Assembly (NCBI GenBank): GCA_016183935.1
Contig: JACPDR010000019.1
Coordinates: 62,001-126,000, forward strand
Direction: 5' to 3'
Length of the DNA stretch: 64,000 nt
Source of the DNA: Caulobacterales bacterium
GTDB taxonomy: Bacteria; Pseudomonadota; Alphaproteobacteria; Caulobacterales; Caulobacteraceae
Below the pieces are notes generated by a model. It was not told the DNA's origin, searched no databases, and was given only the letters and a program-made list of their open reading frames with translations. This document shows positions 40,031 through 48,162 of the stretch, one piece after another (the stretch's first letter is position 1; each line of letters opens with the position of its first letter). The translations under genes and the position numbers were made by a program.

Positions 40031-41356
40031 ATGTCCCGCCTGACCCTCGTCGTCGCCGCCGCCCTGCTCGCCGCCGCCTGCCTGCCGACCGCCGCCGCCG
40101 CCGCCCAGCGGGGCCCCCAGCCGGTCACCGTGGTCAGGGCCGGAAACCTCTTCGACTCCGAGGCCGGTCGCATGGTCGGCCCGCGTGACATTCTGATCCG
40201 GGGAGATCGCGTCGCCGAGGTCGGGGAGGGGCTGGCGATCCCCGACGGCGCGAGCGTGCTCGACCTGTCCCGCTGCTCGGTCCTGCCCGGACTGATCGAC
40301 GCGCATACCCATCTGCTGCTGGAGCAGCGACACGGCGAGGGCCTGTCCGCCACCACCGCCCGCGACCAGGGGGTGCAGGGCGACGTCCACCGCGCGCTCG
40401 CCGGCGCCGGCCGCGCCCGCGACTATCTGCGGGCCGGCTTCACCTCGGTCCGTGACCTCGGCAACTCCGGCCGTCATCTCGATCTGATGCTCGAGCGCGG
40501 CATCAACGATGGCCTCGTGCCGGGGCCGCGCATCTACGGCTCGGGTCCGGGCCTGGCCCCGGCCGGCGGTCAGCTGGAGCCGATGCCGACGGACCCGCAC
40601 CATCTCGTCGACGCCGAATACCGCATCGTCACCAGCCCCGACGACGCCCGCGCCGCCGTGCGCGACGCCGTCGCCCGCGGCGCCGACGTCATCAAGATAT
40701 TCCCCGAGGCCACGCCCCAGCGCACCCGCCTGTCCGTGGCCGAGATGACGGCGATCGTCTCCGAGGCCAAACGTCACCACATCCCGGTCGCCGCCCACGC
40801 CACCTCGGACCAGGCCGTCCGCGAGGCCGTCGAGGCGGGCGTCACCTCGATCGAGCACGCCTATCAGATCTCCGACGCGACCCTCCGCCTGATGGCGGAA
40901 CGGGGCGTCTGGCTGGTGCCGACCGATCCGTCGCTGGAGATGGCGCTGGAGTTCACCTCCAGCTGGCCGCGGCAGCCGCCGCGCGAGGAGGTCGAGCGTC
41001 ACCTTCAGGACGGCCGCGACCGGCTGATGCGGGCACACCGTCTCGGCGTCCGCATCGCCCTCGGCTCCGACCTCTATTTCCCCTATGCGCCGGGCCGGGG
41101 CGCGGGCTCCCGTGGGACCATGGACGGCTATGTCGAGGCCGGCCTGACGCCCGCGCAGGCGCTTCAGTCCGCGACCTGGGAGGCCGGCCGGTTGCTCGGC
41201 GACGACGGCCTCGGCGTCCTGAAGCCGCGCGCCTGGGCCGATCTGGTCGCCGTCGAGGGCGATCCGACCCAGGGCCTGTCGCCCCTGCGCGCGCCGCGAC
41301 TGGTCATGAAGGGCGGGCGTGTCGAGGCGGGCGAGGCGTCCGCCTGCGCGGGCTGA
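40031..41356 (+). CDS. Secreted metal-dependent amidohydrolase
   Basis: 441 residues with a signal peptide (LVVAAALLAAACLPTAAAAA). Amidohydrolase motifs: SVLPGLIDAHTHLLLE (metal-binding HTH), VIKIFPEATP (the carboxylated Lys region), VAAHATSDQAVREAV, SIEHAYQI, and ALGSDLYFPY with the last Asp. It resembles the imidazolonepropionase-like or prolidase-type subgroup. The substrate cannot be told. The ATG at 40031 gives the signal peptide. Confidence 0.9.
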   Translation: MSRLTLVVAAALLAAACLPTAAAAAQRGPQPVTVVRAGNLFDSEAGRMVGPRDILIRGDRVAEVGEGLAIPDGASVLDLSRCSVLPGLIDAHTHLLLEQRHGEGLSATTARDQGVQGDVHRALAGAGRARDYLRAGFTSVRDLGNSGRHLDLMLERGINDGLVPGPRIYGSGPGLAPAGGQLEPMPTDPHHLVDAEYRIVTSPDDARAAVRDAVARGADVIKIFPEATPQRTRLSVAEMTAIVSEAKRHHIPVAAHATSDQAVREAVEAGVTSIEHAYQISDATLRLMAERGVWLVPTDPSLEMALEFTSSWPRQPPREEVERHLQDGRDRLMRAHRLGVRIALGSDLYFPYAPGRGAGSRGTMDGYVEAGLTPAQALQSATWEAGRLLGDDGLGVLKPRAWADLVAVEGDPTQGLSPLRAPRLVMKGGRVEAGEASACAG

Positions 41357-41412
41357 GCGGGAACACCTCCGCGGCGCGGACGCTATACTTCCCACAGCTC
41401 CGGAGGGCCGCC

Positions 41413-41796
41413 ATGCTCAAGGACCGCAACTCGTCCGCCATCGTCGCCGTCAGCGACCTCGACCGCGCCCGCGCCTTCTACGAGGACACCCTCGGCCTGA
41501 CCCGTGTTCAGGGCGGCGAGGAAGACGGCGTGCTCGGCTTCCGCACCGGCGACACCCATCTGACCGTCTACAAGTCCGACTACGCCGGGACCAACGAGGC
41601 CAACGCCGTCTCCTGGGAGATGAAGGGCGACCTGGTCGAGACAGTGAAGGATCTCAAGGGGAAAGGCGTGACCTTCGAACACTATCCGGACATGGGCCTG
41701 ACGCTGAACGGCGACATCCACGAGGCCGGACCGATGAAGCTGGTTTGGTTCAAGGACCCCGACGGCAACATCCTGCATCTGATAGAGGGGATGTAA
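41413..41796 (+). CDS. VOC family (glyoxalase/bleomycin resistance fold) protein
   Basis: 127 residues with a paired beta-alpha-beta-beta-beta layout: IVAVSDLDRARAFYEDTLGL at the N-terminus, and FKDPDGNILHLIEGM at the end, where the Glu is the usual metal ligand. Family members include glyoxalases, dioxygenases and antibiotic-binding proteins; the exact role is unknown. A good GGAGGG site lies upstream. Confidence 0.88.
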   Translation: MLKDRNSSAIVAVSDLDRARAFYEDTLGLTRVQGGEEDGVLGFRTGDTHLTVYKSDYAGTNEANAVSWEMKGDLVETVKDLKGKGVTFEHYPDMGLTLNGDIHEAGPMKLVWFKDPDGNILHLIEGM

Positions 41797-41810
41797 GGCC
41801 CACCTCCCAA

Positions 41811-41938
41811 CGCCGTCATCCTCGGGCTTGACCCGAGGATCAGACCATCCGGTGCTCAGTAGCCGAACTGCAGCCACCACCTACGGGGCCGTCTCGGTCG
41901 CACAGCTTGGGCGCAACGTCTGATCCTCGGATGACGGG
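41811..41938. repeat. Dispersed palindromic repeat (GTCATCCTCGGG type), paired arms
   Basis: The left arm at 41812-41842 contains its own hairpin CCTCGGG-CTTGA-CCCGAGG, followed by ATCAGACCATCCGGTGCTC. A right arm at 41919-41938 (TCTGATCCTCGG...ATGACGG) is a shortened reverse complement. The same element occurs at 48003-48139 with complete arms and as a single arm at 53290. Confidence 0.8.
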
Positions 41939-41971
41939 CAGAGGGCGGGTGCGCGACCGCCGCCGAAGCGC

Positions 41972-43120
41972 TCAGCCCTCCAGCGACACCACCGGCTGGG
42001 TCACCCCGCCCGGCCGGCGCGAGCGGCCCTTCAGCCAGCTGCGGATGCGCGTCTGGATCGGGTTGTCGATCACGAAGTGGAAGGCCCAGGCGAAGGCGAA
42101 GGCCGCGATCACGCCGCCGACCCACAGCGCCCACTGCGCCCCGACCGGCAGGGCGAGGCGGGCGATGGCCACATTGGCCACCCCGAACCAGGCGATCCGC
42201 ACCACCTCGTTGGTGATGAACATCGAGAACGACACCTGCGCGGCCTTCTCGACCCATTTCGAGGGCCGCGGCGTCGGCGTCGCGCCGGCCGCCAGGATGA
42301 TCACCGAGATGCAGGCCAGCGAGACCAGGGCGTGCTTGTCGAAATACTGCACGAAGGCGAGCAGCAGCGCCGCGCCGATCCCGCCCCAGCCGGCCAGCTT
42401 CGGGCTGATCCAGACCTTCTGCGCGAACCAGGCCAGCGCCACGCCGAGGCCGAACAGGGGCAGGGCGCGGATAAAGCCGTAGCCCATCGGCATCTGGTAG
42501 ATCGGGTAGCCGAACAGGCTCCAGGACAGCTGGTTGGCCGCCAGGTAGCCGCCGACGCCCAGCGCCAGCACGCTCCACGGCCCCAGCCGCATGACGCCCT
42601 TCAACAGCCACGGGAAGACGAGGTAGCAGCCGATCAGGGCCGAGATCGACCAGCTCGGCGCGTTCCAGCCATAGCCGCCGGGCACCCCGAACGCCTGCGT
42701 CAGGCTCAGCTGCGCCCACAGCTGGTCCCAGCGGAACCACTCGGGGGCCCGCGGTGAAAAGCCCATCGCCCCGCCGACGACGATCAGCGCCACCAGACCG
42801 AGGCCCATCAGCAGATGCGCGGGCAGCACCCGCAGATAGCGCTTGAGGAAGAAGCCGCCCGCCGACATCCGGCCCGCCGCCACCGACGCGCCGTAGACCC
42901 GCATCAGCACATAGCCGCTGTCGATCAGGAAGAAGTTGGTCAGCAGGAAGCCGCCCCGCTCGAACACCGGATGCAGGCCCTCGGCCAGCGCCACCGGCCC
43001 CGCGCCCTGGAAGTGATGCAGGATGATCAGCCCGGCCACGATGAAACGCAGCGCGTCGAGCCAGCCTCCCCGAACGATGGGAAGTGTCTCATTCCGGGTC
43101 GAAATCGCCGTCCACGCCAT
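41972..43120 (-). CDS. Acyltransferase 3 family membrane protein
   Basis: 382 residues with about ten membrane helices. The acyltransferase-3 start is typical: WLDALRFIVAGLIILHHFQG with the His, then FLIDSGYVLMRVYG, KRYLRVLPAHLLMGLGLV and a middle APSWSISALIGCYLVFPWLL. Such proteins O-acylate sugars or peptides at the inner membrane, often for surface polysaccharides. No glycan cluster surrounds it. Confidence 0.88.
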   Translation of the reverse strand: MAWTAISTRNETLPIVRGGWLDALRFIVAGLIILHHFQGAGPVALAEGLHPVFERGGFLLTNFFLIDSGYVLMRVYGASVAAGRMSAGGFFLKRYLRVLPAHLLMGLGLVALIVVGGAMGFSPRAPEWFRWDQLWAQLSLTQAFGVPGGYGWNAPSWSISALIGCYLVFPWLLKGVMRLGPWSVLALGVGGYLAANQLSWSLFGYPIYQMPMGYGFIRALPLFGLGVALAWFAQKVWISPKLAGWGGIGAALLLAFVQYFDKHALVSLACISVIILAAGATPTPRPSKWVEKAAQVSFSMFITNEVVRIAWFGVANVAIARLALPVGAQWALWVGGVIAAFAFAWAFHFVIDNPIQTRIRSWLKGRSRRPGGVTQPVVSLEG

Positions 43121-43180
43121 CGGAATGGCCTCCTTCGAGGCGAATTCCGCAAGGACCGGGCCGCGGCTATCCGGCCGGGA

Positions 43181-43756
43181 TCACCCCCTGACCAGCCGCA
43201 AGAATTCCTCGCGCGTCCGCGCGTCGTCGCGGATCACGCCGCTCAGATGGCTGGTGGTCAGGCTCGAGCCGGCGGTGTTGACGCCGCGCAGGGTCATGCA
43301 GCTGTGCTCGGCCTCGACCACCACGCCCACGCCCTGCGGACGCAGCACCTCCTGGATGGCCCGGGCGATCTCGGAGGTCATCTTTTCCTGGATCTGCAGC
43401 CGACGGGCGAAGCCGTGCACCACCCGCGCCAGCTTGGAGATGCCGACCACCCGGTCCGTCGGCAGATAGCCGACGTGGGCCCGGCCCACCACCGGCAGCA
43501 TGTGGTGCTCGCAGAAGCTGACGAAGCGGATATCCTTCAGCACCACCAGTTCGTCGTATCCGCCGACCTCCTCGAAGGTTCGCTCGAGGTACTCCCGCGG
43601 ATCGACCTCGTAGCCGGCGTACAGCTCGCGATAGCTGCGCGCCACCCGCGCCGGCGTATCCAGCACGCCCTCGCGGTCGGGGTCGTCGCCGGCCCAGCGG
43701 ATCAGGGTGCGCACGGCGGCTTCGGCTTCGGACTGGGTGACGGTTTCATCGGTCAT
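43181..43756 (-). CDS. folE: GTP cyclohydrolase I
   Basis: 191 residues. Zinc and catalytic signatures are visible: [41 protein letters not shown] and HSCMTLRGV. It converts GTP to dihydroneopterin triphosphate, the first step of tetrahydrofolate synthesis. Normal length for the homodecameric type IA enzyme. It reads away from the fliQ promoter. Confidence 0.96.
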   Translation of the reverse strand: MTDETVTQSEAEAAVRTLIRWAGDDPDREGVLDTPARVARSYRELYAGYEVDPREYLERTFEEVGGYDELVVLKDIRFVSFCEHHMLPVVGRAHVGYLPTDRVVGISKLARVVHGFARRLQIQEKMTSEIARAIQEVLRPQGVGVVVEAEHSCMTLRGVNTAGSSLTTSHLSGVIRDDARTREEFLRLVRG

Positions 43757-43803
43757 GCCCCCGCTTTACGCCGGGCGGGGGGATTTGATCCAGCGCCGTT
43801 CCG

Positions 43804-43821
43804 CTAACGCCCCGTTAACCA
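43804..43821 (+). promoter_or_regulatory. CtrA-box-like element upstream of fliQ
   Basis: CTAACGCCCCGTTAACCA at 43804-43821 contains TAAC and TTAACC halves about 64 bases before the fliQ start. The arrangement resembles the CtrA-controlled fliQ promoter of Caulobacter. Assignment is by pattern only. Confidence 0.6.
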
Positions 43822-43884
43822 CAGTCCCGGCATTTTCTGCCCAGTACGGTCCCTCGGGGCCAGGGGCGTAACCCGGGGCGTGGA

Positions 43885-44148
43885 ATGAACGGTGCGGAAG
43901 TTCTGGACGTGGGCCGCGACGCCCTGTGGCTGACCATCCAGCTGTGCGCGCCCGTCCTGATCGTCGGCCTCGTTGTCGGCGTGGTCATCGGCCTGTTCCA
44001 GGCCCTGACCCAGATCCAGGAACAGACCCTGATCTACGCGCCCAAGATCATCGCCATCTTCATCTCCCTGCTGCTGTTCCTGCCGCTGATGGGCACCCTG
44101 CTGGGCGGCTTCATGCGGACCATCGCCGTGCGCATCGCCGGCATGTGA
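43885..44148 (+). CDS. fliQ: Flagellar export apparatus protein FliQ
   Basis: 87 residues with two membrane helices: LWLTIQLCAPVLIVGLVVGVVIGLFQALTQIQEQTL and FISLLLFLPLMGTLLGGFM, each in parts. FliQ packs around the FliP-FliR gate. Length is standard. First gene of fliQ-fliR-flhB. Confidence 0.96.
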   Translation: MNGAEVLDVGRDALWLTIQLCAPVLIVGLVVGVVIGLFQALTQIQEQTLIYAPKIIAIFISLLLFLPLMGTLLGGFMRTIAVRIAGM

Positions 44149-44156
44149 CCTGACGG

Positions 44157-44927
44157 TTGGAACCCTACGCCACAGCCGACCAGGTCTGGCAGGGGGCCAT
44201 GATCTTCGCGCGTCTCGGCGCGGTGCTGCTGATGCTGCCCGGCGTGGGCGAGAGCTATGTGCCGCCACGCATCCGCCTGTCGCTGGCCCTCGTCATGTCG
44301 CTGGCCCTCTGGCCGGTGGTGTCGGGCAGCCTGCCGGGGCTGCCGGCGACGCTGGGCGGCATGGCCGGGTGGATCATCCGCGAGGTCCTCGTCGGCATCG
44401 CCATCGGGGCCCTGCTGCGGATGTTCCTGACCGCCCTGGCCACCGCCGGCGAGGTGGTGGCGCTGCAGACCACCCTGGCCTTCGCCCAGACCGCCAACCC
44501 GACCCAGGCCGCGCCCGGGAGCACCATCTCGGCCTTCCTGATGATCCTCGGCATCACCCTGATCTTCGCCACCAACACCCATCACCTGTTCATCGCCGGA
44601 CTGGTCGGCTCGTATGAGCTGATTGCCCCGGCCCGGCCGCTGGTCACCGGCGACTTCGCCAGCATGGCCGTCCGCACCGTCGGCGACGCCTTCATGCTGG
44701 GCATCCAGCTGTCGGCGCCGGTGCTGGTCTTCGCCATCATCTTCAACCTGGCGTCCGGCCTGGTCGGCCGGGTCATGCCGGCCTTCCAGGTCTATTTCGC
44801 CGCCGCCCCGCTCAGCATCATCCTGGGCCTGTCGGTCTTCGCCCTCAGCCTCGGCGTGATGGGGACGGTCTTCATCGACCGCTACCGCGACCTGGCCCGG
44901 ATCTTCGCGGGGAGCGCCGGTGGCTGA
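44157..44927 (+). CDS. fliR: Flagellar export apparatus protein FliR
   Basis: 256 residues from a TTG at 44157, eight bases after the fliQ stop; a later ATG (44199 region, MIFARLG) would shorten the first helix. Signatures: MLPGVGESYVPPRIRLSLAL, REVLVGIAIGALLRMFLTA, AGEVVALQTTLAFAQTANP and GIQLSAPVLVFAIIFNLASGLVGRVMPAF in parts. Component of the export gate. Confidence 0.94.
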   Translation: MEPYATADQVWQGAMIFARLGAVLLMLPGVGESYVPPRIRLSLALVMSLALWPVVSGSLPGLPATLGGMAGWIIREVLVGIAIGALLRMFLTALATAGEVVALQTTLAFAQTANPTQAAPGSTISAFLMILGITLIFATNTHHLFIAGLVGSYELIAPARPLVTGDFASMAVRTVGDAFMLGIQLSAPVLVFAIIFNLASGLVGRVMPAFQVYFAAAPLSIILGLSVFALSLGVMGTVFIDRYRDLARIFAGSAGG

Positions 44928-45990
44928 CGCGCCCGATCCCGAGTCGAAGACAGAAGAGGCCACCCCGCGAAAACTCGCGGACGCCCGCAAGAAGGGCGAC
45001 GTCGCCAAATCGCCCGACGTCGCCTCGGCCCTGTCGCTGATGGGGGCCGCCGCGGTGATCCTGATGTCCGGCGGCTGGTTCGCCACCTCGATCGCCGAGC
45101 AGCTGGTTCCCTTCCTCGCCTCGCCCCACGCCATGATGGGCGGCCTCGACGCCGGCGCCGGGGTGGAGATCGGCGCCCAGGCGCTGTGGGCCATCGCCCC
45201 CTTCCTCGGCGCCGTCATGCTGGCCACCATCCTCGGCGGCGCGGGCGGCAACCTGGCCCAGTCCGGGCTGATCTTCACCGGCGAGAAGATCAAGCCCGAC
45301 TGGTCCAAGGTCAGCCCGCTGAAGGGCTTCCAGCGCATCTTCGGCCCCGACGGCCTGGTCCAGTTCGTCAAGACCCTGCTCAAGCTGATCGCGGTCGGCG
45401 TGATCTGCTGGCTGGTGCTCAAGCCCCATGTCCGCGAGCTCGAGAACCTGGCCGCGATGCCGCCGGTCCTGATCCTGCCCTTCGCCCGCGACCTCGCCAT
45501 CGCCCTGATGGTCTCGGCGCTGGTCTTTCTCGGCTTCACCGCCGGCGCCGACTACCTGTGGCAGCGCTTCCGCTTCGCCGAGCGGATGAAGATGTCCAAG
45601 GAAGAACTGAAGGAGGACTACAAGCAGTCCGAGGGCGACCCGCACGTGAAGGCCAAGCTGAAGCAGATCCGGGCCCAGCGCAGCCGCCAGCGGATGATGC
45701 AGAACGTGCCCAAGGCCACGGTCATCGTCACCAACCCCACCCACTATTCGGTGGCCCTGCGCTACGACACGGGCGACGCCGCTCCGGTCTGCGTCGCCAA
45801 GGGCGTCGACGCCCTGGCCCTGCGCATCCGCGAGGTGGCCCGCGAGCACTCGGTGCCGATCGTCGAGAACGTACCCCTGGCCCGCGCCCTCTACGCCGCC
45901 GTCGACGTCGACGAGACCATCCCGCGCGAGCATTTCGAGGCCGCCGCCAAGGTCATCGGCTTCGTCATGCAGCGACGCCCACGCCGCTGA
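44920..45990 (+). CDS. flhB: Flagellar export apparatus protein FlhB
   Basis: 356 residues from GTG at 44920, overlapping fliR by 8 bases. The N-terminus ESKTEEATPRKLADARKKGD and four membrane helices precede the cytoplasmic domain with the autocleavage motif TNPTHYSVALRYD. FlhB is the substrate-specificity switch of the flagellar export gate. Its last 26 bases overlap the convergent HxlR gene. Confidence 0.97.
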   Translation: MADAPDPESKTEEATPRKLADARKKGDVAKSPDVASALSLMGAAAVILMSGGWFATSIAEQLVPFLASPHAMMGGLDAGAGVEIGAQALWAIAPFLGAVMLATILGGAGGNLAQSGLIFTGEKIKPDWSKVSPLKGFQRIFGPDGLVQFVKTLLKLIAVGVICWLVLKPHVRELENLAAMPPVLILPFARDLAIALMVSALVFLGFTAGADYLWQRFRFAERMKMSKEELKEDYKQSEGDPHVKAKLKQIRAQRSRQRMMQNVPKATVIVTNPTHYSVALRYDTGDAAPVCVAKGVDALALRIREVAREHSVPIVENVPLARALYAAVDVDETIPREHFEAAAKVIGFVMQRRPRR

Positions 45991-46678
45991 CGACGTTGGC
46001 CGCGTACGGCGCGAACGGGCTCAGGCCCAGCCACGCCTGCATGTTCGCCGCCAGCAGCTCGTCCCCGGTCAGGATCATCCGCTCGTCGTCCAGCGCGCGT
46101 CGCACGGTGTCATGGCCCATCCAGATCGCCGTCATGGTCCGCAGGTCGACGCTGACATACAGGTCGACGTCGAAGCCCGGATCGGTCGAACACAGGTCCG
46201 CGCCGGTTTCGGGATCGACGATCAGCCAGAAATTCCGCTGGTTGGCCGGCAGGTCGGAATAGAGAAACTGGATCACGCTGCGACGCCGCGGCATGGGCGT
46301 GGTGTCCAGGCTGCGATGCATGTCCCACATCAGCAGCGGCGCATCGAGGTGCCGCAGCGACAGCTCCGGCTGGACGCAACGCTGTCCCCAGATTCCGAAC
46401 GCCTCGACGATCGGGGCCAGTTCGCGGCCCGCCTCGGTCAGCCGGTATTCGGGTGGACCCGACGCCGTGGTCACCCGCGCCACCACCCCCGCCCCCTGCA
46501 GGTCCCGGAGCCGTTGCGACAGCAGGGCCGGGGACATTCTCGGCACGCCGCGCCTCAGGTCGTTGAACCGCGTCGATCCGGCGACCAGTTCGCGCAGCAG
46601 CACGATGGTCCACCGCGTACACAACACCTCGGCCGCCATGGCGACCGGACAGAACTGCCGATAGCTTCCCTGCGCCAT
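45965..46678 (-). CDS. HxlR-type winged-helix regulator with C-terminal SCP2-like domain
   Basis: 237 residues. Start at 46678, five bases after GGAGG; an in-frame ATG lies at 46690. Residues about 10-100 are an HxlR winged helix: CPVAMAAEVLCTRWTIVLLREL, FNDLRRGVPRMSPALLSQRLRDL. The remaining 130 residues (NFWLIVDPETGADLC, DVDLYVSVDLRTMTAIWMG, ALDDERMILTGDELLAANM) look like an SCP2-type ligand-binding domain. This suggests ligand-controlled transcription. A palindrome lies upstream. Confidence 0.85.
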   Translation of the reverse strand: MAQGSYRQFCPVAMAAEVLCTRWTIVLLRELVAGSTRFNDLRRGVPRMSPALLSQRLRDLQGAGVVARVTTASGPPEYRLTEAGRELAPIVEAFGIWGQRCVQPELSLRHLDAPLLMWDMHRSLDTTPMPRRRSVIQFLYSDLPANQRNFWLIVDPETGADLCSTDPGFDVDLYVSVDLRTMTAIWMGHDTVRRALDDERMILTGDELLAANMQAWLGLSPFAPYAANVVSGVGVAA

Positions 46679-46712
46679 CGCATCCTCCATGGAAGAGGCG
46701 CAGAATACGCCC

Positions 46713-46769
46713 GTTCAGGAGACACGGACAGTTCAGTTTATGTAGCGCGCGGATTCAGTTCCTGAACTG
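46713..46769. promoter_or_regulatory. CAGTTC repeats between the HxlR gene and acyl-CoA dehydrogenase gene
   Basis: CAGTTC-CT-GAACTG at 46756-46769 is an inverted repeat of 6 bases per arm. A further CAGTTCAGTTT half-copy lies at about 46729-46739. Placed in the divergent region, this is a candidate operator for the HxlR regulator acting on itself and the dehydrogenase gene. Confidence 0.45.
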
Positions 46770-46832
46770 GAGGCGGCGGGCCAACGCCGTCACACCATTG
46801 TCCTCACACGGACCAGACGAGGGTGTTTTCCG

Positions 46833-47978
46833 ATGTCCACTTCCCCTGTCACCGCCCTGGAGCCGGCCCCGATCGACTGGCTGGCCCGCGCCGACGCCGT
46901 CGCCGGACTGCTGGCTGACAATGCGGCGCGCCACGACACCGACGACAGCTTCGTCGCCGAAAACTATGCGCGGCTGAAGGACGAGGGCTTTTTCTCCGCC
47001 CACGTGCCCGCCGAACTGGGCGGCGGCGGAGCGGACTACGCCGAACTGGCCGCGGTCATCCGACGCCTCGGCTCCACCTGCGGCTCGACCGCCCTGACCT
47101 ACTCGATGCACTCCCACCTGGTCGCCGTCGCGGCGTGGCGCTGGAAGCATCAGAACGCCCCCACCGACGGCCTGCTGAAGCGGGTCGCGGCCGAGGACCT
47201 GGTGCTGGTCTCGAGCGGCGGCACGGACTGGCTTAACAGCGCCGGAACCGCCACCCCCGTCGAAGGCGGCTTCCGGATCACCGCCCGCAAGATCTTCTCC
47301 AGCGGCTGCCTCGCCGGCGACCTGTTGATGACGAGCGCCGTCTACGACGACCCCGAGGCCGGGCCGACCGTGCTCCACTTCGCCGTGCCCTTCGCCGCCG
47401 AGGGCGTCGCCATCCGCGAGACCTGGCGGGTCATGGGCATGCGCGGCACGGGCTCGCACGACGTCGAGCTCAACGAGGTCTTCGTTCCGGACGCCGCCAT
47501 CGCCGGACGCCGGCCCAAGGGCAAATGGCACCCGCTGTTCCACGCTATCAGCCTGCTGGCTTTCCCGCTGATCTACTCGGCCTATGTCGGCGTGGCCGAG
47601 GGCGCCCGCGCCAAGGCGCTCGAGGTCGCCCGTCGCCGTCCCGCCGATGAATGCCTGGTCCAACTGGTGGGCGAGATGGAGAACGCCTTCGCCGCCGCCG
47701 AGGACGCGCTCGACCGCATGATCCGCCTCGCCGAAACCGCCACGCCCGGGCCGGAGACCACCAGTCGGGCCATGATCGGCCGCACCCTCGTCGCCGGGGC
47801 GGCCATCCGCACGGTCGAACTGGCCCTCGAGGTCGCCGGCGGCGCCGCCTTCCACCGCGACCTCGGCCTCGAGCGCGCCTTCCGCGACGTGCAGGGCGCC
47901 CGCTTCCACCCGCTGCAGCAGAAGCCTCAGCTCCGCTACACCGGCCGGCTTGCGCTGGGACTGGACATCGACGGCTGA
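46833..47978 (+). CDS. Acyl-CoA dehydrogenase family protein
   Basis: 381 residues. Family pattern: HVPAELGGGGADYAELAAVIRRLGSTCGSTAL in parts, an FAD-binding middle (GGFRITARKIFSSGC), GMRGTGSHDVELNEVFVPD and a helical C-terminus ending VAGGAAFHRDLGLERAFRDVQGARFHPLQQK in parts. Closest in feel to acyl-CoA dehydrogenases of the dibenzothiophene-desulfurisation/alkylation-response subfamily. Substrate not determined. It is divergent from the HxlR gene and possibly regulated by it. Confidence 0.87.
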   Translation: MSTSPVTALEPAPIDWLARADAVAGLLADNAARHDTDDSFVAENYARLKDEGFFSAHVPAELGGGGADYAELAAVIRRLGSTCGSTALTYSMHSHLVAVAAWRWKHQNAPTDGLLKRVAAEDLVLVSSGGTDWLNSAGTATPVEGGFRITARKIFSSGCLAGDLLMTSAVYDDPEAGPTVLHFAVPFAAEGVAIRETWRVMGMRGTGSHDVELNEVFVPDAAIAGRRPKGKWHPLFHAISLLAFPLIYSAYVGVAEGARAKALEVARRRPADECLVQLVGEMENAFAAAEDALDRMIRLAETATPGPETTSRAMIGRTLVAGAAIRTVELALEVAGGAAFHRDLGLERAFRDVQGARFHPLQQKPQLRYTGRLALGLDIDG

Positions 47979-48002
47979 GCCCTTCGAGCCCCACTTTCAA
48001 TA

Positions 48003-48139
48003 CCGTCATCCTCGGGCTTGACCCGAGGATCAGATCGTCCGGTGCTCGGTGGTCGACAGGCGGTCACACGCGCCGGGCCGTCCCCGCCACACAGCGTGGC
48101 CCCACGTCTGATCCTCGGGTCAAGCCCGAGGATGACGGC
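48003..48139. repeat. Dispersed palindromic repeat (GTCATCCTCGGG type), complete paired arms
   Basis: Two arms of 32 bases, 48003-48034 and 48107-48138, are perfect reverse complements and each contains the hairpin CCTCGGG-CTTGA-CCCGAGG. The 72-base interior includes GGTGCTCGGTGGTCGACAGG, similar to the interior of the 41811 copy. It lies between convergent genes and may act as a transcription barrier. Confidence 0.85.
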
Positions 48140-48162
48140 GAAGGGAGAGGGACGACGAAGCC

